DNA of 33,966 nucleotides from Trachelipus rathkii (taxonomy: Eukaryota; Arthropoda; Malacostraca; Isopoda; Trachelipodidae). Shown here in pieces: positions 22,534 to 32,754 of this stretch (positions are counted from its first letter, which is position 1; every line of letters starts with the position of its first letter). Location: the NCBI GenBank assembly GCA_015478945.1, contig JABUQX010113552.1:1-33966 (forward strand). Reading direction: 5' to 3'. The notes under the pieces are model-generated. The model worked only from the letters and a program-made list of their open reading frames with translations, was not told the origin of the DNA and did not search any database. A program made the position numbers and the translations under genes.

Positions 22534-22578
22534 TGTTGGAATTGTGGAAAATAAAGGTCATTAATTAGTGACATATTT
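22534..22578 (+). pseudogene. Decayed CCHC zinc knuckle of gag
   Basis: CWNCGK is encoded from 22534 (two Cys codons TGT at 22534 and 22543). A TAA and a one-base shift follow, then Gly-His at 22556-22561. Spacing to the His equals the C-x2-C-x4-H pattern. The last position, x4 on, is TAT (Tyr) where a Cys codon is expected, one base away from TGT. So three of the four zinc ligands survive, across a frameshift and two stop codons. Confidence 0.5.
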
Positions 22579-22666
22579 CTTAAGAATTCTCCAACTTCGT
22601 CGCATTTGAGCGATTGACAGAGTCATTATCAAATATTATTGTTGGGCACCTTAACAGTGCTAAAAA

Positions 22667-22882
22667 GTGTTTGCCTTGCCAACCGTCTTTTTCATAATAG
22701 GTTACACCACTGACGTGTCCAGCTCAGTAACTTTGAGCAGTCAATTTTCTGGACATGTTGGTAAAAATGGATTTACATTGATAGAAATAACTGCTAGCGT
22801 ATTGATTTCTGCCTCTGATGAAGCTGGGTTACGATTCCCTCAATCTTTAATTAATTCCGTCATATTTCATAGCAGCGAATAA
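22667..22882 (+). pseudogene. Aspartic protease-like fragment
   Basis: The frame is open for 71 codons. TTDVSSSVTLSSQF, with its Asp at 22712-22714, aligns to the retropepsin pattern D-[ST]-G-S-S-V-T-L; the catalytic D-[ST]-G is changed to D-V-S, so it could not work. A strand-like stretch follows (GFTLIEITASVLISA), where the protease fold has its next strands. It lies about 50 codons beyond the zinc knuckle, the usual gag-to-protease distance. Confidence 0.4.
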
Positions 22883-23592
22883 TGAGAGCTAAACATTGAA
22901 AATTTCGTTTGATAATATTCAGAGGTTTCATCTGGCGGCGATTATGTCTATAAAGTAAGCTTGTGAAATCTCTTTTAATTATGTGCATACCTATTCATAT
23001 TTTCCAAGAGGCAAGAGTAAATCAATTTTGTATACGTCATTTGAAGTTGCCTTTGAAACGTAGGAACTTTTTTATAGTGATCTCTAAAGGTTGGAGATCT
23101 TAATTCAGCACTTGTATTCGTATGTAAGGATTTAAAAACACAGGATTCATGAATGCAGTAACTTCTGTCATGACCCCTTAAGGGGAGTTCAAGATTTTGC
23201 ACAAAATTTGATGGCTTTGATATATTCTTAGTAAAATGTATCTAATTTTAGTACTTTGCTGAATTGTGGCATTCATCGCTTGTTTTGTAAGCAGAATCAA
23301 TTATTTTCTTAATCTTTATTTTTTTTTTGTCTTGATAAAATTAGCCTCATTGTTTATATGACTTACAGAAGCTTCATGTTTAGCCTATTTTTGACTGATA
23401 GATGGGACGTCACTTAAACAGTCACTCATTCTAGCCGCAGACTCATTCTGCCTTCAAATAGCAACATGGGAGCAAAATAGAGCATTTTTCTCTGAGGAGC
23501 CGCAGAGCCATTTGTGTCTCTTATATAAATCCACGTTAAATTTTCGAGAGTACGGTTTTTTGCTCTTGTATGATGTCTGAGTTAATTTTATA

Positions 23593-23619
23593 TTTGGCAT
23601 AGGCCTACACAATGCTCTT
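23593..23619 (+). pseudogene. Possible reverse transcriptase block
   Basis: Nine codons read FGIGLHNAL, similar to the F-G-L-x-N-A-P motif of Gypsy reverse transcriptase, about 290 codons after the protease motif, which is the expected distance. No YxDD motif was found 40-45 codons on, so this block alone is weak. Confidence 0.2.
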
Positions 23620-23861
23620 TAATATTTATTTTTTTCTTCATGAGAAAAATCTTGAATACTTATTATTCATTCCAGATTCAATCACAGAACTAAAACAAAA
23701 ACTGTAAAATGGATAACCTGTAACAAATATATAAAAGATTAAAACTCAAACACAAACTCACTCACCATGTATTGTCACGTAACTGGATTCATAAAATAAA
23801 GTTTTATGGGATTTCGATGTGTCGTACTATGTAAATCAATGTAAAAATAACAAGACAAATA

Positions 23862-24065
23862 TATCATATATATTATTATATATTATTATACTATAATAAT
23901 ATATCTATATATATATATATATATTATATATTCTATAATATACTTATATATGTATATATATTATTATATTTATAATATAATATATATATCATACTTATAT
24001 ATATATATATTATATTATAATAATAATAATATATAATTACTAATAATAATTAATAATAATAATAA
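23862..24065. repeat. TA / AAT tract
   Basis: TA arrays ending in (AAT)n units. The tract interrupts the presumed reverse transcriptase to RNase H part of the retroelement fossil. Confidence 0.85.
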
Positions 24066-24547
24066 TAGTAATCAGTGTACGAGCTAACTTTGACGGCTGA
24101 ATCCGTTTCACCTGAAAAGTAAATTGTATTTTTATAGTCAACATTTAAATCGCTGCTTGACGTTATATTTATTTTTTTCCTCATAACTTATTGGGACTAT
24201 TCAGTGTAGCGATGAATGATTTCGCTCACTCCTCCACTCATATTCTTATTATGAAATAGTGATTTTTTACTTCATCATTATGACGACTGATTCCGGCTTG
24301 CGTTAAATAGTTTCAAACTGAGACAAGTATGTTTATATCAATTTATTCTTATTTAGGAATGAAAGTTTTTGCTTACTGTTTCTGCTCTTATTAGCAAGAG
24401 TTTAAATTTTCCATTTCAATTTTTTTTATTAAAAAATCATGAATTTTTTAATAAGTAGTTATAAAGTATTCAGTTTAGTGTTTAATTAGTTGAGGAGAGC
24501 GATCGATCACCATCGCTATAGTAACACGAGTCGATCACTCGTGAGTA

Positions 24548-24809
24548 ATATTATATTATATATGTATATATTAGATATATATATTGGTTATATATATAAG
24601 TTTATCGAAGAATTTGATTCTTTATTATTTAGTAACAAAAGTATATATAAGTATATATACTATATAATATTATATTACTTTATATTTATATATAAGTATC
24701 CCATATCTTTATAATAGTATATTATAGGTATAATGGATATAATCTTATTTTCCTGAGGATCCGCCAATATTATAAATAGGTCTAGGTATAGACTTATATA
24801 TATTATAGT

Positions 24810-24846
<37 letters not shown>

Positions 24847-24869
24847 TTATTATATAATATAATATTTAG

Positions 24870-24922
<53 letters not shown>

Positions 24923-24925
24923 CTA
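24548..24925. repeat. TA arrays
   Basis: Several TA runs, the longest at about 24796-24842 and 24868-24920. The open frames on both strands here are Ile/Tyr repeat artefacts. Confidence 0.85.
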
Positions 24926-25978
24926 ATCTTGCAGATGTAAATAAAAACATACTCCTCGTAATTGACTTGTTGTAGTAAATAGTACGGTGCTTGCGTCGCT
25001 ATGAAATGTATAAGAAGTCTGCAACGCATAGTATCGGGAGAGTCCTTTCTTGAGTGTTGTGAGAGTAGGTTGTGTTCGTTCAGGCTTTAGCGGAGTGGGG
25101 ATATTGTAACTCCGAGCCTATGTTTGTGTTTTATGAAATACTAAAAGTTTTTTGTTATTTTATACAAAATATGACAAAATCAATATTTATGCTTTGTGAA
25201 TTATTAGCATAAAATCTCTTTGTCTGTTTTATGTCTAGAAGAGACATTCTTTTATTATCTCGATTTCTACAAAGTTAGATTATCAAGTCTTGCATCTTAT
25301 TCTTATATAATTATTTGATCCTTGTTTGAAAATAAACGCAAGTGAAGAATCTCCATAATCTAATTCCTTTATTACTGAAGTATAGTAATATCTCATCCGG
25401 CTGTCATTTCAGGTAAAACGCAACCAACCTTACTCAAATCTCTCCCACTCAAATCTTGTTAATATTTTGTGACTCATATATTTTATTCAATGAACTATTT
25501 TGTACAAATATATCTATCAAGCATATTGCATCTTAGTTAAGAATTATTGTAATTTTAAGAAGACATTTCAAGATATTTGTATTAATATTGAAGAAGGAAT
25601 ATCAAAGTATATTTTTAAGTATCATTTATTGAAAGGCATATATGACGTAATAGATTATTAAAACTCATTTATACGAAGTCCAATATTATTCTCCTAAGTC
25701 TTTGAAGCATCTTTTCATTTCGTCCGAGCGTAGATATCTTCTCTAGCGTAAGTCCACAGGTTGAAAAATCTTAAAGAATCTATCTTCTAGAATCCGATGC
25801 TTCCATGTAGGTTTCACACGAGTCTGAAAAAGAAAAGACCTGTAATATAAAAAGAGTTATAGAAACAGGGAAAGAAGAATTGGCTGTCCCGTGACAGAAA
25901 CTTGTTTATTTATTAAGAATTAACGACTGTGACAGATAACTAATCCAATTCTTTTCATAGAAGAAGAATTGCCGACGC
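24926..25978. other. Unassigned DNA inside the retroelement span
   Basis: Unique, moderately AT-rich sequence where RNase H and the integrase zinc finger would lie. I could not recognise either. A TTTCAG|GTAAAA word occurs at 25407-25418. Confidence 0.4.
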
Positions 25979-26170
25979 GTGTCAACAGGACTATTTTGTG
26001 GACAAATCTGTCGTTCATATTTCTTTGATTCATTATTTTCTACGCTAAGATATCTACAGAAGATTATTTTATTTCTCAATCAAAAGATTGATGGCGACCG
26101 AAAGAAGTGGTCTACTACGTTAATGCCTATTTTCCTTCAAGATTTTTCTTCAAGAATATTCGTCGATTGA
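25979..26170 (+). pseudogene. Integrase core-like fragment
   Basis: Open for 63 codons. STGLFCGQICRSYFF fits the integrase pattern [ST]-D-x-G-x-x-F-x-[GS], with the aspartate lost. Further on, KKWSTTLMPIFLQDFSSRI fits W-x-x-x-L-x-x-x-x-x-x-[YF]-x-x-[RS], which follows the catalytic Glu region. The segment expected between them looks shortened. Beyond the stop, TTSISPS and RISIVDT (about 26184-26232) resemble the T-G-x-S-P and G-R-E-x-x-x-P-x-D words. Confidence 0.35.
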
Positions 26171-26373
26171 GAAGTATTCATCACGACATCCATTTCGCCT
26201 TCATGATAAATGAGGATATCCATTGTTGACACATGAGAGGATTAAAAATAGTTGGTATAAAAAGTTAAGGTATACTGTGAAATAGAGGTCTGTGAAAATT
26301 ATCTATTTTGTTTTTGTATTAATCAATAATTTATTATAGATAAAACATTCTTTTTTTTAAATATAGTAAGAAG

Positions 26374-26517
26374 ATGGATGGTTTGTTGGAATTCTCGTTT
26401 CTCCTTAACGGTCTCGCTAATTTTGTCATTCAAGCTAGAAAATCGTTGCAGGGATACTCGTTTGACGAGCAAATGCGGGCATACATATGCTCACTGTATA
26501 TATTATCTAGAAGATGA
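26374..26517 (+). pseudogene. Integrase C-terminal helix fragment
   Basis: ATG-started frame of 47 codons. NFVIQARKSLQGYSFDEQMRAY (residues 16-37) has the exact spacing of the Gypsy integrase C-terminal signature H-x-x-[AV]-R-x-x-L-x-x-[AS]-x-x-x-Q-x-x-x-Y. It starts about 140 bases beyond the core remnant. The frame ends at TGA before any GPY/F-type part. Confidence 0.4.
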
Positions 26518-28980
26518 TCTAAGATTTGTTTCTAAATGCGCATAATACTGTCATAATTAATTGTTCTTCGCTCTGTCGATAATCTGTGTGACAGAACGTT
26601 TTTTCATCTACTAGTCTAAACTTTTTGGGTAAATCTGTTTGAAGTCGCGCCTTTTTCGTCTACTTATCATGGTGGTATTTTTAATTAGTGCATCTGGATG
26701 GGCTCTTCGGCTCGGCACTTCTGTGTCCATTTATGTGTCTTATACTAGCCTTCTCCAGTGGTTTGAGAGTTTTTCATGTAATAAACGTAAAGGAAGCGGT
26801 GTATTGATTGTAACTCTGACTTCTTATTTATATGATGTTTAGTAACTTTCTACTCACTGGCTTATCTGGTACTTCGTATTCTATTAGTATTCTGCTGTTA
26901 TTACTGTCTCATATTATATTTTAGTTTTAGGTTCCGACCTGAGTGTGAGTGGCTTGATCTATCATAGATTGACAGGTAGCCGTCACTTTGCTAACAAGAT
27001 CTATTTTAGGGTCCTTTCTTCTCTTTTGTTACTTGATATATAGCCTTTCCTTTAAATTGCATCATAAATTATCAGGTGTGGTGTGTGATGGGGCTGATCG
27101 TTTTTGCACTATTCTTTTCTTGTCAAATAGTAGGTGTTACTAGGTTTTTTGATGCTCATCCTTATATTTCTACAATTATTTATTCCCATGAATTCATTCA
27201 CTTACCTACCCTATCAATTCGTATTTGTCGATGTTCTCGAGGCGTAATTCTAACTCATATCAATTTCTACTACTTTTATGTCGAATTGCCTCTCGTTCTT
27301 AGGTCTTTCTGTTTTGCTATGATAAATAACTTGGTGAAATTAATTCTTTCAAATTATTTTTTACCAATATCTCTTTTACTAAAAATTACATTCTAACTTT
27401 CTGCTTTCGACGGTTCTGGTCCCTATCTATGGTTGATATTAAACATTCACCTGGTTTATAAATGAACAAACAATGTCTTGAGAAATCATCAACATCACAA
27501 GGTTTGCTGAGTAGGAGGCCGTCAAGTTAACTGGAATTTTTGTTTGAGCTGTGTGAGACTTTACTATATTTAATCGAATTTTTTTGACTTCCGATATATT
27601 TTAAGTGGGGTCAATTTACTGCTTGTTCTGTGGAGTACTGCTGCTATATGGGGAAGTAGGGGGTTTTGGTTTAAACCGGCTTTTGGTCAAGAGAGTTAGA
27701 AGTCCTACGTGCTCTAACGCGGCTTTCTAATAAAACTAGTTATATTGTTATTTTTCATGTTCACTAGTGACTTTATTTTGCGAAGGAGTAATGTTTGGAT
27801 GTTTTAAATTTTATACTTCATAATCGGTCAAAAACGGCGATTGAGGGACCTTATCACCTTTGCGTATAGCAACGCTTTCAACGTATTGTGCACACTGTGC
27901 TGAGTATCTGCGCAACAGTTTGTGTTGAATTGGCCTCTAGTTATTTTCTGTGGTGCTTCTTATTTACTAACACACCTCTGTTTTTGTGGAATTCTATTTA
28001 CTAATGAATTTTAATTCCCTAGTTTAAGATTGGTGTGTATACCTAGATTATTTGGCTAGAGGTGAATTTTTGAGAGTAAATGAACTTCCTTGGAATGGTG
28101 CTCTGGTGTGAATTGTGATTGAATACAAGCTGTGTATAAATATAATTAGAATGGGACAATATGTGGCTAGATATTAAGAGACAATTTGAAATTCTGAAAT
28201 TCTTTCTATTCTCGCTATTCAAAAAGAGCATCATTCAGATTTCCAGAAATCGTTATTTTACATTAAAAATAATGGGGTATTATGGTTCGTCATAATCCAC
28301 AAAATCAAAAATTTTTTTGACTTTTTATGTTAATTTAAAAAATTTAGACTTACACTGATAAGAATTTAACAACAACATATTTCATGTCTCTATTACATAT
28401 TCTACTCCATCAGATTTGCAAAATCTTTTATATCCCTCTCTCTTTCATTTTCCATCATCCTAACACTACTTCACACCAAACCACTCATTTTCACCATTTC
28501 TAAGTATCTTTTCATCTTTTTGTTTTCAGTTTACATATATAAAACATCAAATTTGTCATTTCTAAATACATCCATCACCTAGTTCTCGTACTCATCTTAC
28601 GCTCACATTTATTCTAATCACTCTGGACTATTTTATATACAGAGTTAACTGATCTTCAAAAACATTTTTTGTCGCGAAGGAATAGAAGGTGGCGCTTACT
28701 GCGATCACAACTTTTCCTCCGAGGCCATGTAATATATAATTTGTAACGGCGAAGAGGGGGCAAACCCTGCCAATAGTCGAAAAAGAGAAAAGAAAAACCC
28801 TGATTCCAGAAAGCTAATAGGAAAGAAGGTGATCGACTGATCAGCAAGAAGCGCCAGCCCAGCCGTTGCGCAACTCTTTTGTAGAATAAAAATGAAAAAA
28901 GAAGGTAAGAACACTGGATACTCGAGGTGTTACTAAGGAGACTAGCTATTCAATAAAACGCAGACACACCAGTTCATATA
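26518..28980. other. Unassigned unique sequence
   Basis: About 2.5 kb of moderately AT-rich DNA. It holds open frames at 26639-26842 (hydrophobic start after an internal Met) and 27076-27396 on +, and two overlapping ones at 28656-28914 on -. None has a supported start plus recognisable motif. A C+T-rich block at 28380-28620 resembles 2040-4240 in composition. A 3' LTR of the Gypsy fossil would be expected near 27 kb but I cannot identify one. Confidence 0.45.
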
Positions 28981-30883
28981 AATATATATAATTAAAAAAA
29001 CATACATATATATCGCTTGTTGGCCTTTGCACCAGTACAGTTTTTGCAATATGAGCAATGATTATCAAAATATACGTAAGTTAATGAACGCGACCTCCGA
29101 TCGTGAGAGGTAGTAGAAGATAGCATAACCTGCATTACGTAAGCGAAATGACGAGGGTAGTGGTACAGCTCTTACCCTTCTAAGTTATTATTAGAACGAG
29201 GACATAGATTTAGGCCAATTTATTTTTTCTGATACCACTATATGGCTTAGGGGATGAATGCTCTAATGAATGTTGTGCCAAGGAGAGAGGGGTTGTGGAT
29301 ATTAAGTGTGATATTATGAGTTCATGTTGATGTGTAACGGATAGTGTTGGTCGTGGATAATTAATAAGAATTAAAATAAACTTGAAAGGACATTAGGAAC
29401 CTTTGTATAATTGTCGCATAAGCATACCATAAGCAAGACATAAGCGTAGTATGTCTAAGTTATAGTTACAGATAATTATTACTATATATATACTGAATAA
29501 TGGATACCGTAAGTTCCCAATTCAGACAAATTATCTAATACATAATTAACTTAAGTTAGGTATCTCAATATAATTATATACGAAATATACGTCTGATATA
29601 CTATATTATATATATATATATATTTTATATATATATAGGGCATATTATGTATAATGAGTATAATATTATATAAAATATAATATTATTTATGAATATTACA
29701 AATAATATCAGGTATCAAAATATCAGTATATAATTTTTATTAATTTATATACTTTATACGTACTATAACTTATAGATACCATGAATAGTCCACTAAGATG
29801 ATATATTATTATACACTTTAATTATTCACTGTATAAAATTAATATATAAGTTCAGTTATCTAATACAATCTTTTAATTAAGTAAATTAGGCAAGATTAAT
29901 AATCGGTTAATAATTTTATTTACTTTGTGTTTTAGTGTAATATTAATTTTAATTTTATTAATATATATATATCTAAATTTATTATTATTATTGGTTTTAT
30001 ATTATTCAAAATTCTTAATATTTATTTTCTATTAATCAAAAATGAACTCGGGGATACGAAATTTGCGATGATGGGCATGATGATGAGTTTTAAAAAAATT
30101 GGCCGGACTTTTTATTGCTGATAGTAAATGAAGTCTTAATCACTGTCAATATCTAATATATATTATTTTATATTATTTATGTATATATTATATATATAAG
30201 GTTTTTTGCACTATGTTATTCAAAAATATATAGGTTTAGGCATAAAAAGGATGTGAGATTATAAGGTAAAATAGTTATGGGTTATGGAAAAAAATAGTTT
30301 GTGTATGTGATAATTATTCGTTCTAACGTGGAAAGAAATAGCGAGTACTGTATCGGTATGCGTATCGCCTCAATTTTAAAGGTAGGATGCTCATATTTGG
30401 CAGGATTATTAACAAGGGTGGTCCCCATATTTATCTATTATTATAAATATACTATATTAATAGCACTAAATCTTTGTAACTTTAATATAGTATTATCGTA
30501 TAGGTTATTTATACATACAATATTTAAATATAAGTTGTCTGTAATAGTAAATTTAAAATAGTTTACTAAAATAAAATAGTTTAAAATCCATATTAAGATT
30601 TTATTATATTAGTTAATTTCCTAGCTTTAATAATTTAATAGTAATTAAATAATTTTCTTATGTATTTTATATATGATATATAATGATAATATATAAAAGT
30701 CCAACAATGTTCTAACAAGGTGCAGAAAATTAATTTGCAATAAATGAAAGATTTTAACTGCACAGTTGTTATAAAGTTCTCAGATAAAGGTTCTAGTATT
30801 AAAACTATTAGTAATTTCATTACTAGAATACTATACTACAACAACAACAAATAATAATAATAAATTAATAACTAATAACTAAT
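28981..30883. other. AT-rich DNA without supportable genes
   Basis: Mostly AT-rich with short TA runs (29600-29640). The open frames at 30301-30561 (+) and 30635-30820 (-) are Ile/Tyr/Leu-rich frames expected in such DNA. Confidence 0.5.
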
Positions 30884-30983
30884 TAAACTATCCTTGTAAT
30901 AATATTACTACATAATAAAATAATAATAATAAATAATATAATGAATAATAATTACTATATGTGTCTTGCATATACTTTTTTAC

Positions 30984-31181
30984 TTTTCCTTCTTTTTTCT
31001 CATTATTTTTTTTGGAAATATTTTCATTTTTGGTTGCTGAGTTTGTTAAAGCTGATGTCGGTGAATTTATTTTAAAATTTAAACTATTTAAATTGCTCTC
31101 ATTAGGCAAGAAATTTTCCTGAGATTCACCTAGGTAATTGTCAATAACCTGCTCAAATATTTGCTTTTCATAATTAGACAT
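30984..31181 (-). CDS. Candidate first coding exon, Asn/Ser/Lys-rich protein
   Basis: On the minus strand an ATG at 31181 (context AAGCCAATGTC) opens a frame whose first 66 residues look like real protein. Residues 1-20 are acidic and probably helical (EKQIFEQVIDNYLGES); a polar, low-complexity Asn/Ser/Thr/Lys tail follows and ends in a basic cluster. A GAAAA|GTAAAA donor at 30983-30982 would end the exon in phase 0; a second, GTATATG, lies eight bases on. Just upstream of the ATG is a long pyrimidine tract ending in AAAG, so it could also be exon 2 with the start near its 5' edge. After the donor the frame turns into Tyr/Leu-only AT-rich DNA, as an intron would. No family recognised; it looks intracellular. 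The next exon would lie to the left. Confidence 0.3.
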
Positions 31182-31411
31182 TGGCTTTAAAAAATGAAAA
31201 TAAAAATTGAAGAAAATATTTATATCGATAGATATTTATATCCTATAATTTAATATATATATATATATATCCTGGTTAGACTTAACGTATCGAGCTAAAA
31301 TTAAGTACGGTATATACCTAATAGTCTAAATATATATAATTATTATATATAATTTAGGTTAGGTCAGGTACTAAATATATATATTTATTACGATATTATA
31401 TATTAGGGGAG

Positions 31412-31475
31412 GCCGGGATACGGCAACTATCCGCTTAAAGTTTTGTTAACTATATTCCGGTAATCCCGGCGGATA
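31412..31475. other. GC-rich islet with interlocked inverted repeats
   Basis: GCCGGGAT (31412-31419) pairs with ATCCCGGC (31463-31470), and TATCCGC (31428-31434) pairs with GCGGATA (31469-31475). The two pairs interlock and overlap by two bases. The islet is GC-rich inside TA-rich DNA. It may be a transposon end or a structured RNA or DNA remnant. Confidence 0.5.
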
Positions 31476-32754
31476 TGACATATTGTTTACCAATCTGGTA
31501 TCGGAGTGTGCTTAGTAGGTTTTACTGTTTGGGACAATATCAGATAATCTGAAATTATAATTATTAGGTTTAGATAAAGGATCTATAATATATACTATAT
31601 GATTCTTTGTGTAAAGCAATATCCTAATAATTATACATATTCGGTACTACTATATAAAGTGAAGTGATCCTATTTCTTATTTCTTTATTGGTATATACTC
31701 TTTCATACTACAGTTATTCTTTTACGGTTTACTAATTCTAATAACGATTAATCGGGTTTCTTCACACTGTTGGAAATATAATCTCGATTATTTCATTTCT
31801 TTATTTATTATATTATAAATGGGAATTTCTTTTAATAATATGTATAACATAATATATTATATACACAAATATTATGGGACTCTCAATATATAGCCCGGTG
31901 AATTAAGCATTATAAAACAGATAATATACTATATATTACTACCTAATGTTTTTTATTTCATGTTAATATATGATCCCTTTTACGATTTAATGTTTTTACA
32001 AATATATAAATTTTGTAACCTCATATATATTTGGACTGTAAGTAAAGCTGGTTTCAGGAATCTGGGAATAGTGGAGCTCGTCTGTGTCAATAAATGCAAC
32101 ATTAGAATTGAAATTAATAAGGAGCGTCTTACATTACATGAAAAGTTTTGTATTTTTTTTTTAACAATAGAAGATAAGACCATTGGAATTGGTGAACGAT
32201 TTCCTGGAAACGCCCCGAGCGGCCCGTCGGATCAAACTGACATTGTAACATTTATATAACTTAAATTATGTTTATTATATTTTATGAAATGAATATGGAA
32301 GAGGTTATGCAACTTAGTATCTTAATCATAAAAGTAATTTATATAATAATATAAATTGCCAAGCATTTTACACATTGTTTTGTAATGGAAAATTTGGTTG
32401 TGAACAAAGTTGCATTCGCAGCTTTCCGCTTTATTATTCCCGATCAAGATTGTAAACAAACGGGCAGCTCTGATTGTCGATGTTCATGCAGATGATAAGA
32501 GTCGCGTCAATCCGGGCACTGGACGATTAATAGGCAACCCTGGTGTTGGTCTCAGGCCGGGCTTGCAGTCGGCTTCTGGAAAACAGCTTAATTTATGCTG
32601 AAATTTGGTGTGACACGTTTCATAAATTATGATAAACATATGGTAATATTAAAAGATTATATATTATTATACCTTCTAAACGAAAAATTCAATCTGTATT
32701 AATGACTGACTTTAAACTAATCATGATATTACTTCTAGGTGATTTATGTTCAAT
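31476..32754. other. Unassigned DNA left of the LINE
   Basis: AT-rich to about 31950. A 99-codon + frame at 31960-32259 has an ATG but no recognisable motif. At 32410-32601 a TTG-opened + frame in GC-richer DNA contains IVNKRAALIVDVHAD, which recalls the N-R-S-x-x-N-K-R-x-x-L start of CR1-type LINE endonucleases, so the LINE may begin here. An overlapping 36-residue frame (32385-32495) with a Cys-rich end is probably a shadow. Confidence 0.35.

Larger units (their letters stand above)
21465..26517 (+). mobile_element. Fossil Ty3/Gypsy-type LTR retrotransposon
   Basis: Short motif blocks on the + strand appear in the family's order: a gag-like start at 21465, a capsid-like block at about 21960-22090, a CCHC zinc knuckle at 22534, an aspartic protease motif at 22712, a possible RT block at about 23593, an integrase core piece at about 25979-26165 and an integrase C-terminal piece at 26374-26515. 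Protease-to-integrase spacing is about 3.5 kb. It becomes typical once the TA tracts at 23862-24065 and 24548-24920 are discounted. All frames are broken by stops and shifts, so it is dead. No LTRs or primer-binding site were found. Each block alone is weak; the order and spacing carry the call. Confidence 0.45.

Noticed and set aside
24675..24950. Minus-strand 91-codon open frame
   Set aside because: Ile/Tyr repeats from TA arrays.
25407..25418. TTTCAG|GTAAAA, resembling a recursive splice site
   Set aside because: Lies inside the presumed retroelement fossil, and its pyrimidine tract is weak; such words are common in 34 kb.
28656..28914. Two overlapping minus-strand hydrophobic frames
   Set aside because: Mutually exclusive frames over the same DNA, Phe/Leu/Ser-rich from purine runs on +, no motif recognised.
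31355..31372. TTAGGTTAGG, resembling arthropod telomere repeats
   Set aside because: Only two units followed by a variant; expected by chance in AT-rich DNA.
32385..32495. 36-residue ORF ending in a Cys-rich stretch, peptide-like
   Set aside because: Overlaps a longer frame that resembles the LINE endonuclease start; no signal peptide, and the Cys run is only four residues long-range.
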